A stretch of 64,000 nucleotides of DNA from Rhizophagus clarus (GCA_015698045.1 BLAL01000261.1:992001-1056000); one strand, 5' to 3'. Counted from the stretch's first letter, positions 1-11,322 are shown. Translations and numbers: made by a program. Notes: generated from the sequence alone by a model not told the origin.

Positions 1-227
1 TAAGAATCGCTCTAGGACAATGGGGGACTAATGATAATATAAAAGATTTTAAGGCTATTTGATATATTTGATCTGTAGCTATGCGAAGCGCTTTATGGCT
101 ATTGCCTGATGATTTGCTAGCATGAGATTTGGAAGTAGGGGATTTCTTGGTTACTCCTTCTTTTAGTTTAGCGCTTTTTTTCATAGGTACTCCACTTTGT
201 ACCACTTTTTTTTACAGCATAGCAGTT

Positions 228-2140
228 TCAGGATTCATCAGCATCAATATATTCGTCATCTTCTTCTACTTCCTCTTCTTCAGAATTCTCTATATATTCT
301 TCTATGTATTCTTCTTCAGAGTCTTCAGGATCTTCTACCTCATCCTGGTATACATGATTAACCTTCTTAGTCCACTTGCCTTTGGGGCAATTAACCTTTG
401 TATGACCAGCCTTTCCACATGCTGAGCATTTCCTGATTTGCTTAGCTTTTTGTACCACTTTTCTAACAATATTCTTCGTGGCATATGCACTTTTGGGTGT
501 AAAGGGGCTCTTTCTAACATGAGCTGTTTGACCTCCTAATCTCTTTTTAAGTTCTTCATAAATAAAATTTTCTAATGTTGCATCATCTGTTCCTATTCCT
601 GTATAAGCCAAATCTCTTGCTAGATGAATTTTAAAATCATCTTTTTGTGGTTGAGCAGGTAAAACCTGGTTGGGATAAGATTGCTATTCTGTTATTTGTC
701 CTTTACTTTCCAACCAAATTCTTTGTAAATCTGTAAAGAAAGCACCTAAATTAAGTGAATTAGCCTGTCTAAATCTCATTTCTATATATTGAGGCATATG
801 GGTATATAGATAAGGCAAAATATCAGCATAAACAAGTCCTTGGGCATATGGTTTAATCCTCTTTTCATAAGTATCTGCTGTATCTATTGTAAAAAATCTT
901 TCTGTCATAAGTGCTCTCATGGCATCTTGATTAGTTCCAACCATTACTTCACGATACTTACCTTGTAGCCAATTCAGGAATTCAGGTTCATTATTAATTG
1001 CATTATTTGCATTATATGGATTAGTTGCTGGAACATGATGGAATCTTCCTGTCATCTTTCCTATCATTTTATTAGTTCTGGCTTGGAGATTAAATTGAGC
1101 AACTGCTAGTGGTCAGGCTGTTTCATTTATAGTTCTAAGTTTTGCATAATATGAATCTGGCTCTTCTTGCCCATCATAATATGGAAGGGATGCAAGTTGT
1201 GGATCTATGAGTTTGTGCACATCTACTAAGTTTGCCATGTTTACTAATATTGGATTGTTTTGTAAATTCAAAATAATTTGTCGTGAATTTAATTTCCTAC
1301 CCTTCCATTTTTAGTATCTATTAAATACAAATACCCAATTGAATTCTGCTAAGTCTGCCTCAGCTTTGCGTCTCTGATTTATTAGCTGAAGGATGGCTTT
1401 TTCTCCTACTAATACATTTATTCAGTTTTGTTTTCTTAAGGCTATTCTTTGACCATTAGTTTGCCTATCTTGAGCTATTTGCCACCAACGTCAATGCTCA
1501 TTTACCTCATTATTATATGCCAAAGTCAGTAGCTGAACTTTTCGAAGACATTGATTTCTAGTAGTTGTTAAATCATTCCTAAGGCCATTGATTCGATCAT
1601 TAGCTATACGGTATAAACCTTGCATGTTAATAGCATCTTAAGCATGTCTTTGCATAAGTTCACGAGCAGTTGTTAATGAAATTCATATACCATTTAATGT
1701 ATTTTTAGGGTTAAATGATGTATCCTCATCAATATATGCTTCCACCCGATCTAGTGCTGTAGCGATATTTATTAAAATATCAGGTATGGCCATATTTTCT
1801 TTCTCTGATCATTCTTCTTCTTCAGAATGTTTATTACTAGATTTAGATAATTCTTGTATACGAGATTTAAGTTTATCTATTGTGTCTTCTAGCTGGATGA
1901 TTCGATTATCTTGAATAACTAATGCCTCCTCTTTTAGCTCCAGATGATCCTGACATTTTTTAAGTTCATCTAGAATAACCTTACATTTATCCTTTAGCTA
2001 ATTAACTTCTTCATCATAAGATTGTAGATTCTTTTCAAGATGAGAAATATATCGCTCACAGGCTTTAATTTCCTCTTCAAGTTTGCGGATTTTCTTTTGT
2101 ACTAACTTTATCCCTAGATCAAAGTTGCTGTTTAGTTGTT
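228..2140 (-). pseudogene. Gag-like coiled-coil and zinc-knuckle protein of a virus-like element (fossil)
   Basis: Minus-strand coding remnant. The N-terminal part (about 2140-1800) is rich in Lys, Glu and Leu heptads and looks like a coiled coil. A middle block (about 1250-684) carries a conserved-looking region. The C-terminal part has a CX2CX4HX4C zinc knuckle (CSACGKAGHTKVNC) followed by a very acidic tail ending at 228. Zinc knuckles of this type occur in nucleic-acid-binding Gag-like proteins. It is transcribed away from the integrase that starts at 2147, so the layout is divergent and not the colinear gag-pol order of an LTR element. The copy is broken, with roughly ten interruptions, and old. 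Family placement (Polinton-like or another integrase-bearing element) is unresolved. Confidence 0.6.
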
Positions 2141-2924
2141 CAAGATATGTCTGCTCAACTCCCATTGTTACCTATTATTTCTATCGATTCTGATGAGGCT
2201 CAAAATCTTGATATTTCTATTGCTTTGAAAAAGATTTATTATCAGCCTATTGGTTATCATCGAAATGCTAAAAAATTATATGTTGCTTCTATTAAAGCTG
2301 GATATGATTTTACTATTGATAAAGTAAGTGACTGGTTCGAAAAACAAGCTGTATATCAGATACATAAACCTCGTTCTAAATATATCCCTCGTGCAAGTTT
2401 TTGCTCTGTTACTATCCCCAATGAAGTCCACCAGGCAGATATTCTTTACATGTCTTATGATAAAGTAGGATGAATTACATATCTTTTTTGCCTTAATATG
2501 GTTGACGTGGTTTCGAGATATAAAGCCTCTATCCTTATTAGAGTTCCGCAAAAAATCTGATCTGATTAGATCCGATCCAGATCTAATCCGGTCGAATCTG
2601 GATTGGATTATAATATTATAATCCGCGGATCAGATTCAGATTCCAAATTTGAATCCGAAGTTTGAATTCAGATTTGAAATTGTATAATCCAGATCTGTCG
2701 AATTGAATCTGGATCAGATCCGCTGTTACTCTGGTCAGTTCATCGATCAGGTAACTATGACTTGGAGACAGGAATGCAATAAATATGTCTCAAGTCCAAT
2801 CAACAAGACACACTATTCACAAAAGGACAGTTCATTTATAAGGTAAAAGAGTTTATTTATTAATTATATGAACTTGTTATTATAACTTTGTTATTACACT
2901 CTCTGATATTTTTCAACTAAAAAG

Positions 2925-3095
2925 AAATTTCAGGATATTTATACAAAATAAAATATATTTAAAAATATAACAAATAAATCTAATATATCAAATAAAACTA
3001 ATAAATCAAATAAATAAAATAAATCAATTAAATCAAATAAATCAGATAAATCAAATAAAACTGATATATCAAATAAATCGGAAATATCAAAAATA
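2925..3095. repeat. AAATAAATC-type minisatellite
   Basis: Short imperfect tandem repeat of about 10 bp (variants of ATCAAATAAA) inside the non-autonomous hAT element. No coding potential. Confidence 0.6.
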
Positions 3096-3299
3096 ACAGG
3101 CTATGATGGCTTTGGCTTAGGCGGTTCTATATACTTTGCCACAATGTTACATGATTACTACGCCAACACCGCCTGATTCAGATCAGATCATAAGATCTGT
3201 TCATCCAAGGCGTTTTTATTTATAAAATTTATTTATAAAATAAAAGAAAACGCCAGAACAGAACTGCAACCTATTAAACACGCCAAAACGGTGTTATTT

Positions 3300-4500
3300 C
3301 GCATTACTTTATTCAAAAAAAATGCCGAAATTGGCATTTTTTTTGAATAAGCCCGTTTTTTAACAGAAAAAATACTAAATTGTTTTTTAAATAAACGATT
3401 TAGAAAAAATGTTAAATTGTTTTATTTTATTAAACGATTTTTAAAAGAAACGTTAAAATCATTTCTTATTTATTAAAACGATTTTTAAAAGAAATGTTAA
3501 AATTGTTTCTTATTTATTAAAACGATTTTTAAAAGAAACATTAAAATCATTTTTTTTATTAAACGATTTTAAAAAAGCGTAAAATCATTCTTTTTTATTA
3601 AAACGATTTAAAAAAAAGTTAAAAATCATTTTTTCATTAAAACGATGTTTAAAAAAAATGTTAAAATCATTTTTCATTAAAACGATTTTTTTAAAAACAA
3701 CGTTAAAAATCATTTTTTTCATTAATAAAACGATTTAAAAAAAAACGTAAAATCGTTTTTCATCAAAACGATTTTAAAAAAAAAAGTTAAAAATCGTTTT
3801 TTGATTGATTAAACGATTTTTTTAAACAATTTTTTTAAAAAAAAACGTTAAAAATCGTTTTTTTCTTTCCATTAAAACGATTTTTAAAAAAAACGTAAAA
3901 TCGTTTTTTTTTTCATTAAAACGATTTTAAAAAAAAATGTTAAAATCGTTTTTCATTAAAATGACTTTTTTAAAAAAAAACGTTAAAAATTGTTTTTTTT
4001 TCATTAATTAAAACGATTTAAAAAAAAATAACGTAAAATCATTTTTCATCAAAACAATTTTAAAAAAAAAGTTAAAAATCGTTTTTTGATTGATTAAACA
4101 ATTTTTTTAAACAATTTTTTTTAAAAAAAAATAGTAAAAATCGTTTTTTTTCTTTTCATATAAATGATTTTTAAAAAAATACGTAAAATCGTTTTTTTTA
4201 TTAAAACAGATTTAAAAAAAAACGTTAAAATCATTTTTTGATCAAATGATTTTTTTAAAAAAAAACTTTAAAAATCATTTTTTTTTCATTAATTAAAACG
4301 ATTTAAAAAAAAAAAATATTAAAAATCGTTTTTTCATTAAAACGATTTTAAAAAAAACGTAAAATCGTTGTTTCATTGAAACGATTTTTTAAAAAAAAAA
4401 TGTAAAATCATTTTTTTTTAATAAACGATTTTAAAAAAATGGTAATTATCATTTTTTTTATTAAAACGATTTTTAATAAAAACATTAAAATCGTTTATTT
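3300..4500. repeat. Self-complementary satellite, about 20 units
   Basis: About 1.2 kb of tandem units of roughly 45-65 bp alternating ATTAAAACGATTTTT with AAAACGTTAAAATCGTT. Each unit contains ACGATTTT and its near complement AAAATCGT, so every unit can fold into a hairpin. Units differ mainly in A/T tract length and in CG versus CA/TG at the central dinucleotide. The array is the core of the hAT element at 2539-4716. Confidence 0.8.
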
Positions 4501-5473
4501 TAAATCTGAATTTGGTCGGATTTGGATCGGATTCAAATTGGATTCGGATCAAACTCAAATCGGATCTGAATTTTAAATTTGGGTCTGTAGATCGAATTCG
4601 GATTTCAAATATATATCTGAATCTCAGATCCGGATTTGAAATTGATAGATCCGGATCCATCGGATCAGATTTAAATCTGATAAAATCTGATCTGATCTGA
4701 TCCGTGCGGAACCCTAATCCCTATTGGTGTATATAGTGTTAAGGATAGGCAGGGTATCTTAACTTCTGCTACTATTGCTCGATCACTTGAGAAAATCTAT
4801 GATGATCCTGAATGTCCTTTGGTCTGGCCAAAATTATTAATTACTGATAGAGGATCAGAGTTTAAAGGTGATTGTGAGAAATTAATGAAAGAGCATGGCA
4901 TGAAAATTCAGAAGACCAAATCTAAGCATACTATGGGTATTGTTAAAAGGTATAATCGCACCTTAGTTGAAAAGCTATTTCCTTCCCAGGATGCTTCTGA
5001 TCTCTTGACTTTAGATAGATGATCTAGGGCTTGGGTAAAGAATTTGCCGATAGTTGTTGAGGACATTAATAATTCTATCACACATCAGCTTGGTATTTCT
5101 CCTGTTGATGCAATAAAGAAAAAAGAGGTCTTTGCTAAGCCTTCTTACCTTTGGGATGGTCCTATAGGCTTTGATGAGGAAAAGCTTTCTAGCGATGTAT
5201 TAGTAAGATATTTGTTGTATCCTATTGATTTAGAGGATGGGAGACGTCATGCTGGTGACTTGAATTAGTCTCCATGTATTTATCATATCTGGGAATCTAT
5301 GGTGCAAAAAAATCAGCCAGTCTTGTACTGGCTGGAAGAAGTCCCCTTTGGACTAACTGATGATGATAATTATATAGTCAAACATCCTGAAAGATCTTTT
5401 GTGCGAGAAGAGTTAATGGTTATTCCCTTTGATACTGAATTACCTCCCCAGTGGGTGCTCACGAATTAAATCT

Positions 5474-5857
5474 CTAAAGTGATGATAAGAAGTCTTCTGT
5501 CTCTTCATCAACTTGTTTATCGGTAATAAAATAATCCTTGGCTAATTTATAGTATAATTTATATAGTTCCATAATGGTATTAAAAATCTTTGGATCCTTT
5601 CCGTAGAATTCTTTGTAGTCATCTTTAACTTTATGATATTTTGCTTCATTAAGAAATATGGTCATGGCTAGTTTGAAAACATATTCTTGGGGATCTTCTG
5701 CCTGGCGTAATTTTTTGATTCGCTCTTTATATGATTGCATGAATTTACCATTTTTTGGCCTTCTATAGTAGATGCCTGCCTTGACTACATTTATTAATGC
5801 CTGTTCGATTTCTTGATATGTAGGCTTGGTATCTGCTAATTGATTTTGTGTACTCAT
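5474..5857 (-). CDS. Small 127-residue protein, probably part of the virus-like element
   Basis: Open frame of 127 codons with ATG at 5857 and stop at 5474, convergent with the integrase and only a few bases from its end. The protein is helical, rich in Lys, Tyr and Glu, with no motif I recognise. A Lys/Arg/Tyr-rich N-terminal third precedes a longer helical region and an acidic C-terminus. Its tight packing against the integrase suggests it belongs to the same element. I cannot assign a function. Confidence 0.5.
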   Translation of the reverse strand: MSTQNQLADTKPTYQEIEQALINVVKAGIYYRRPKNGKFMQSYKERIKKLRQAEDPQEYVFKLAMTIFLNEAKYHKVKDDYKEFYGKDPKIFNTIMELYKLYYKLAKDYFITDKQVDEETEDFLSSL

Positions 5858-5885
5858 TGTATAATTAGTATATGTTTTACTATAT

Positions 5886-6207
5886 TGTGTAAAGATTTTT
5901 TCAATTAAAATTATTTATTCATCTAGAAGAAATAAAGGCAAAATTTGTTTGTTATCATCTTAAAAATACTGGTGAAATTTGTGGTAATGGTTGTGATAAA
6001 CCTGAAGGATGTCATTTACATTGCAAAGCTATGTTACGCCTACCATGCAGAACATGTGGTAGACCTACAAAGATAAATAAACCTCCAGGGATTGATAATA
6101 ACTTATGTAGCTATTGTAATAAGAGCAATTATCAGATTCGTTATGTGAATATTCTTTGGGATAAGGCCTTGATATATGATCAATATAATGAAAAGGTTAT
6201 ACTTTGA
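5886..6207 (+). pseudogene. Cysteine/histidine-rich fragment linked to the virus-like element
   Basis: About 107 codons in one plus-strand frame ending at 6207, with no ATG in frame. It contains paired Cys/His motifs (CGNGCDKPEGCHLHC, CRTCG, CSYC), which suggest a small zinc-binding protein. I recall similar short Cys-rich proteins as repeated families in Rhizophagus. Position next to the 127-residue gene and the integrase suggests common origin. Confidence 0.45.
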
Positions 6208-6560
6208 GGTAAGACTTATTTTTTTCGCCTAAAGGTTAGACTTAAAGGTGAGACTTAGAGGTGAGACTTATCTGACTTAATGAATTTCCAAACAAATTGG
6301 CTTTAGAAAGGTTTCCTGTATATTACTTTTAGGTGCGATATAAATATGGTCACTCAGAGGAGAAATTTATTTTTCTTAATGAATTTTTAAATGAATTGAC
6401 TTTAGAATAGTTTCCTGTATATTAAGAAAATAATGGTATGCTAGAATAGACTCAATTTTTTTTTAATCAAGAATTTGGATACCGGACAGGATAAATCTCA
6501 CCTCTTTAGGTGAGACTTATCCTGGATTTGTTTACGTTAATGAATCAGCTTTAGAATTAA
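6208..6560. repeat. GGTGAGACTT repeats and a duplicated 55-bp segment
   Basis: Several copies of GGTGAGACTTA occur between 6208 and 6265, with an inverted hairpin version (CTCACCTCTTTAGGTGAG) near 6507-6525. A segment containing CTTTAGAA and TTCCTGTATATTA is present twice (about 6278-6334 and 6378-6423). No coding frame. These may be terminal or subterminal sequences of a decayed element. Confidence 0.5.
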
Positions 6561-6699
6561 TTCTAGGATAACATAAAATCTGATATACAAAATGAACTTG
6601 CATTTACGGCCTGCGAGCACACTCAGACACTTTGGTCCTCAGTGCTCTTGGCCTTTTTTAAACCCAAGCAATATAGCATACTTTTTTTGTTATATTATT

Positions 6700-7320
6700 T
6701 GAGATTAAAAATCAGCCAGCGCGTTAACAAAGATGGTGTTCTTCTTTATCTTGTAAACAAAAAATTTGGGCAAGATGGGTATGTTAACATGATTTGAGCC
6801 CAGCTTGATCTTAAGTCTGAATTCGATATTAGATTTCGATATGTTTCTTGAGGTTGCAAACGAATTTGGATCTCAAAAGATTACATAAATTTCATATATC
6901 GGGAAATAAGCTGGGAGAGGCTTACACTAATTATACCTAATCGGAAATCTTGTCCCAGGACCCCCATTTTGTCCTATATATTTTCGTCTTGCCATTTCTT
7001 CTCTGATAGTGGGTATGGCATTTCTGACCAATGTTTGCCAGGCTATTTTGATTGTGAAGATGTTATTATCTGATTTATTATGGACTTTAAACCTGAAGTC
7101 AATAATATTGGCCATTTTTTCGATTCCTAATTTCAAGGCTCATAGTGAGAATTTTCTTTCAGCTTGGCACTCGTTCCCATACATACATAACTTTTGACAT
7201 ATACATACCTTAAAAATTTTTGCAGGAAAGTTGGCTGAACTTCCATATACTCCTACATGCTTTATATCTTGCTGGGAGATGTGGAATTTCACCGAATTTC
7301 AATGTCCAAAATTGGTTTTA
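6700..7320 (-). pseudogene. Unrecognised decayed coding stretch
   Basis: The minus strand reads as protein-like segments in one area. The only open piece is 6927-7136 (69 codons, with ANIIDFRFKVHNKS near its start). Plausible coding continues on both sides but is interrupted by stops. I do not recognise the family. It lies between virus-like debris and a broken hAT transposase and is probably transposon-derived. Confidence 0.3.
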
Positions 7321-7373
7321 AATGACAAATTTTTTTTAATTCACAGAATTGTTTAAGTGTATTATTAATTCAA

Positions 7374-8472
7374 GTTTATTTTTTAATAGTTTTTGATAAT
7401 TTGCGTACTTTAATTACAGCAGCATCAACTAGTCTTAAGCCTTGTTTAACTCCCAAATTCAATACATGTCCAGCACAACGATAACGAGAAAAGGTCATCA
7501 TTGAAAATTCATTATTAAGAGATGAAGCAATTTCACGGCCACAAACCACCATAGCTGATTCATTATCAGTAGTCAAGGCAATAATTCTATTTGAAATATT
7601 GAATTCTTATAAAACTCGTATAATCTCATTGGAGATATTTATTCTTGTATGACTAATATTAAAAGGAATTATATAAAGTAAAAAATTACATAATTTCCAA
7701 TCAGAATTTATATAGTGTAATGTTAAACTTAGAAAACTTTCTTGATTTATTGAACAACTTTACATGTCTACTGTCAAGAAAAATCGTCCAACAATTTTGC
7801 AAAGTTCATTTTTGATTTGATTTCTTTAGATATTAAATAAATCAGTTATTAAATCTATTAATAAAAAAAAAAATAAGTAAAATTTATATGAATGTTATTA
7901 TAAATTAACATTTAATTATTAAAATAAACCTAACCTTTTACTTTGTGTCTATTAGGTATTGTATAGCATGGACAAAAAAAATTGATAAATTTTTTAAAAT
8001 AATAATTTTCAACTGTAATAAATGGTTGTAAATCACAAATTAACCATTGAATAAGACAATTATCATGCTCTTCTTGTTGTTTTTTTTCAAATGGATCTTG
8101 ATTTTTATTTTCAACAACTTTAGTATATTTCTTTGTAGGGACATTTATTTGATGTTTTTCAAGATGTCTTTGTAAAGTTGTTACACTAGTTATTGATTTG
8201 TATTTGAATGAACATCTTTTACAAACATTAAATCCTGAGACAGAAGGAGGATCTTTATCAAAGTATAACCATACTGTGCTTGCTTTTACTAAAGATGAAG
8301 TTTCAGAACCTTGAAAAATTTGGTTTATTGATTCATTAGGATTGATATCATAATCCCATTCTTGGTTATCAAAAATTATGTATTCTCTATTATTAAAATA
8401 TTCAAAGTTATATTCATCATCATCACTTATTACTGTTTTTTCAGATAATAATTTCTTTTCTATTTCTTCCAT
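7374..8472 (-). pseudogene. hAT-family transposase with BED zinc finger (broken)
   Basis: Would catalyse cut-and-paste transposition if intact. The first open block (8472-7930, 180 codons) has an acidic N-terminus and a BED finger: an aromatic start (VWLYFDKDP), the pair CKRC, and the H-x3-H pair in LQRHLEKH. It ends in an YTIPNRHKVKG motif typical of the hAT region after the finger. The next block (about 7800-7376) shows RNase H-like core motifs: FLTVDM, then LTTDNESAM, then RCAGHVLNLGVKQGL. Two in-frame stops (in the VDM-SCS and IIRVL-EFN areas) and a frame break near 7900 interrupt it. The helical insertion domain and C-terminal dimerisation region are missing. Not functional. Confidence 0.8.
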
Positions 8473-9074
8473 AATAGATAATTTAACTTTAGGTTTATAT
8501 TTTATAAATTTTTTTTTTTTTTTTAGCCATCCTTTTTTGCATTTTATATAAAAATTTTTTTATCATTTTCAATCTTACTCAGAATGACTCATTTTGATCT
8601 AATTTGAATTTAGCTAGGTTTAATCAAAATCAAAAATTTATTTTTTTTTATCAATTTTAAAGATTTGTATTTAGTTAAGTTAAATCAGATGATTCTTTTT
8701 AATACAAAGAAATTGGCTTTTTTTGTTTAATCAAAATTTAATTAAAAGTAAATATTTAATCAGATTTGAACGTTCTGGATTAAAAATAAAAGTATTAATT
8801 AAAAGTAAATATTTAATCTGATTTAGATGTTTCAGATTGAAATTTCAGGTATAAAAGGAAAATTGTTTTTTTTATTGAGAAGTACACATATTACAGCCTT
8901 TTATAAAGGGAAATTTGATTCTAATTTTGGTTTGGTTTAAATTTGAATGAATATTTTTTCTGTAAACTTTATAAATAAAAAGGAAACCTGTTTCTTTTTT
9001 TAGTTTAATTAATTATAAAATGATTTTTTTCAATAATACCTTTTATGTAAATTAAATGATTTTAATAAATATTT

Positions 9075-9345
9075 AAAAAAGGTTACTCTTGATTGCGCAT
9101 CTAAGAAAGACTATGATCATATGCCTATCTTAATTACGCCTTCAATTTCAAAAAAATAAATTCTAAAAAAGGTTACTTTTACTTGTACTATTATGCTTAT
9201 CCCTATCTGCGCCCTTAAAAAAGGTTACAATCATATGCTTATCCTTCAAATTTTCAAAAAAAAAAATTTTAAACAAGGTTATTCTTTGCTTGTACTCCTA
9301 AAAAAAGGTTATAATCATATGTTTATCTATGCGAATTTACATTAA
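9075..9345. repeat. AAAAAAGGTTA repeat
   Basis: Five spaced copies of AAAAAAGGTTAC or close variants, most followed by CATATGCTTATC or CTTGTAC. Part of the hAT leader. No coding signal. Confidence 0.5.
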
Positions 9346-9564
9346 AAATTATTATAACCTAAATTATTATTAAGAATAAGAGAAGAAAAGAATTGACTCT
9401 AGCTGTCAAAGTTAAGAGAATGTAACTTATCATTGAATTTGATTAATATAAAATTATTACAATTAAAAACAAAAATTAACAAATAATTTGATTCAATTGT
9501 ATTGAATAATAAATATACAGTATTTTATTAATAAAATTAATAATAATAATAAACAAATATCAAA

Positions 9565-9700
9565 GTTTGACCAGGTTAAGTAGGTCCAAGTCAGTTCAAG
9601 TAGGTCCACGTTAGTTCGAGTCAGTCCAAGTCGGTCTGAGTCAGTCCAAATTAGTCCAAGTTGGCAGTTCAGAGTTAGTCTGAGTCTGAACTAAACCAAG
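9565..9700. repeat. AGTCNGTCCA subterminal minisatellite
   Basis: About ten copies of a roughly 10-bp word (AGTCAGTCCA, AGTAGGTCCA, GAGTCAGTCC) next to the hAT terminus at 9766. Subterminal repeats like this commonly bind hAT transposases. Confidence 0.6.
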
Positions 9701-9766
9701 CAGTGAGTCGTGAGCTGACTTGAAACTGTACTCGAGCTGTTCGTTTATCGAGTTTTACCATCTCTA

Positions 9767-10498
9767 GTCACTCATATCACATAAAAAAGGTAAATCTTAC
9801 CACATCATCCTCGGTTACATAGATAATATTTATGTCACATGGATACGTGATGTTGGCGTTCACGTTGTTTATATTTATCTTAGCAACTTAGTTTTTTTTG
9901 ACTAGACTGATCTCTATTTGTTACAACTCCTCAGCAGATGACACACCCCACTATTGTTTGTGTAACTAAAGGTAGTGTAATAAGACTTCCCCATAAAAAA
10001 TTCGTATCATGACATCATCATTATATAATCGTCATTTATTCATGATAATCATTTCTCAGATATTTTTAACAATTTATACTTTAAATGCGGTCTCAAAAAA
10101 ATATTTGGCAAACTAATGACCATTCTTTATTTTACTTGGGCAACACACTTGGAAGAGAAACAGAAGATGTCGACTGGAATAACATAAAGTTGAAGTATTA
10201 TCACATGAAAATCCTTTGACACATCTAAATTCTTCAACACCGTAAAAATACATTTAATATCTTAGAGGAATATATAATAATGTAAAAATGTACCCAGGGT
10301 TAGACTTTGAATTCAATGATGCCTGAAGTTTGGTTAGAAGACATAATTACTAGAGCAGGTCACTCTCGTGCTTCACTTTGTTTTGTTATTTCTCTGTAAT
10401 TCAAGGTTTCCTAGGAAATAATTATAAATTGTTACCGTGCACATAAAATTCGTATAATTATTGTAATCGACTCTTCTGAAATTCTGTGAGTCCAATAT
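9767..10498. other. Intergenic, nothing recognised
   Basis: AT-rich sequence between the hAT terminus and the first 3.25-kb TIR element. No convincing ORF, repeat or RNA gene seen. Confidence 0.5.
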
Positions 10499-10689
10499 CA
10501 GGAAATTTTATAGCGCGTAAAATTGCGTAAGTTTACGATTTTGTAAGTTTACAAAAGTTTATGGCATAATATTTTGAAAAATTTCAAAATATTACATAAG
10601 TTTACAATTTTGTAAGATTTATGTGATATTATGGTTAAAATATTACATAAGTTTTCAAAATTGTAAAATTTACGCAATATTATGATTAA

Positions 10690-10945
10690 AATATTCTGCA
10701 AATTTACGAAACTGTAAACTTGCGTAATATTACAGTTAAAATATTTTGAAAATTTACGAGACTGTAAACTTGCGTAATATTACAGTTAAAATATTTTGAA
10801 AATTTACGAGACTGTAAACCTGCGTAATATTACGGTTAAAATATTTTAAAAATTTACGAGACTTGTAAACCTGCGTAATGTTACAGTTAAAATATTTCAA
10901 AAATTTACAAGACTGTAAACCTGCGTAATATTACTATTTGATCAT
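10690..10945. repeat. 50-bp satellite, left arm of TIR copy 1
   Basis: About five units of 50 bp, each containing AAATTTACGAGACTGTAAAC and GCGTAATATTACAGTT. The zone before it (10510-10690) has the same words in degenerate form. Orthologous array in copy 2 at 48520-49070. Confidence 0.85.
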
Positions 10946-11085
10946 TAAAGTTGCATATGCAGTAGAACGTATACAAGAGGCATGTGATACTATTGAATAA
11001 TCAAAAATAATATAAATACCTTTTTTTTAAGTTTGGGAAAGCAAATTTATTTTTATTTACGAATTTTTTATTATTTACAATTTTT

Positions 11086-11322
11086 ATGTTAAAAATTAAA
11101 GTAAATTCTAATTTTTATTATAACTTAATAAAAAAATACACATTTGATACTTGTTCGCTACTATTTTATAAAATAGTACCCAGGCTGTATGGCGTGGATG
11201 TCAGTATCAATCACAGCCCAAAAAAACGTGAGTCTCCAGTCAATATTTGGTACAGACTAGGCCTAGCTACTCACTTAATAAATAAAAAAATAAAAATATT
11301 TATCTTCTTCTATGATACGTAG
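11086..11322 (+). other. Conserved non-repeat segment of the TIR element (ORF of uncertain reality)
   Basis: A 78-codon open frame here and its counterpart at 49230-49439 (69 codons) share frame and start. The two copies differ mostly by C-T and G-A transitions that also change amino acids. This suggests drift and not selection on a protein. I would not annotate it as a gene without expression data. Confidence 0.3.

Larger units (their letters stand above)
2539..4716. mobile_element. Non-autonomous hAT element (2.18 kb)
   Basis: Ends are TAGAGTTCCGC on the left and the complement of TAGGGTTCCGC on the right. Flanking 8-bp target duplications are ATCCTTAT (2531-2538) and ATCCCTAT (4717-4724), with one mismatch. 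Length 8 and a TAGRGTT end fit the hAT superfamily. Subterminal zones (2550-2720 and 4500-4705) are dense in GATC/GGATC/CAGATC words, likely transposase-binding repeats. No transposase gene is present. The interior is mostly tandem repeat. It interrupts the integrase relic. Confidence 0.85.
2147..5469 (+). pseudogene. Retroviral-type integrase of the same virus-like element, split by a hAT insertion (fossil)
   Basis: Two blocks of one integrase-like gene. Block one (2147-2538) has an N-terminal region followed by the start of an rve core with HQAD. Block two (4725-5469) has the second acidic motif (LLITDRGSEFKG) and a long C-terminal region typical of integrases I recall as abundant in Rhizophagus. 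Between them lies a complete non-autonomous hAT element with an 8-bp target duplication, so the integrase was already in place when the hAT arrived. Apart from the insertion the copy has only a small number of breaks. It diverges from the Gag-like gene at 228-2140 across a very short gap. Confidence 0.7.
7370..9766 (-). mobile_element. Decayed hAT transposon, left end lost
   Basis: The element reads right to left. Its 5' terminus is at 9766: the minus strand there begins TAGAGATGGTAAAACTCG, a hAT-like end. It is followed by subterminal GTCC/GACT repeats (9565-9745), a long AT-rich leader with a second repeat (9075-9345), then the transposase remnant (8472-7370). The 3' terminus was not found. 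The coding region stops abruptly at about 7370, so that end seems deleted or replaced. Confidence 0.6.

Noticed and set aside
6349-6356. GTCACTCA, identical to the 8 bp after the hAT terminus at 9766, as the left target duplication
   Set aside because: The bases after it (GAGGAGAAAT) do not match the expected terminal inverted repeat, and one 8-mer match is likely by chance in this span.
10690-10945. 50-bp regular repeats resembling a CRISPR array
   Set aside because: Units are tandem without unique spacers, and the context is eukaryotic with spliced genes.
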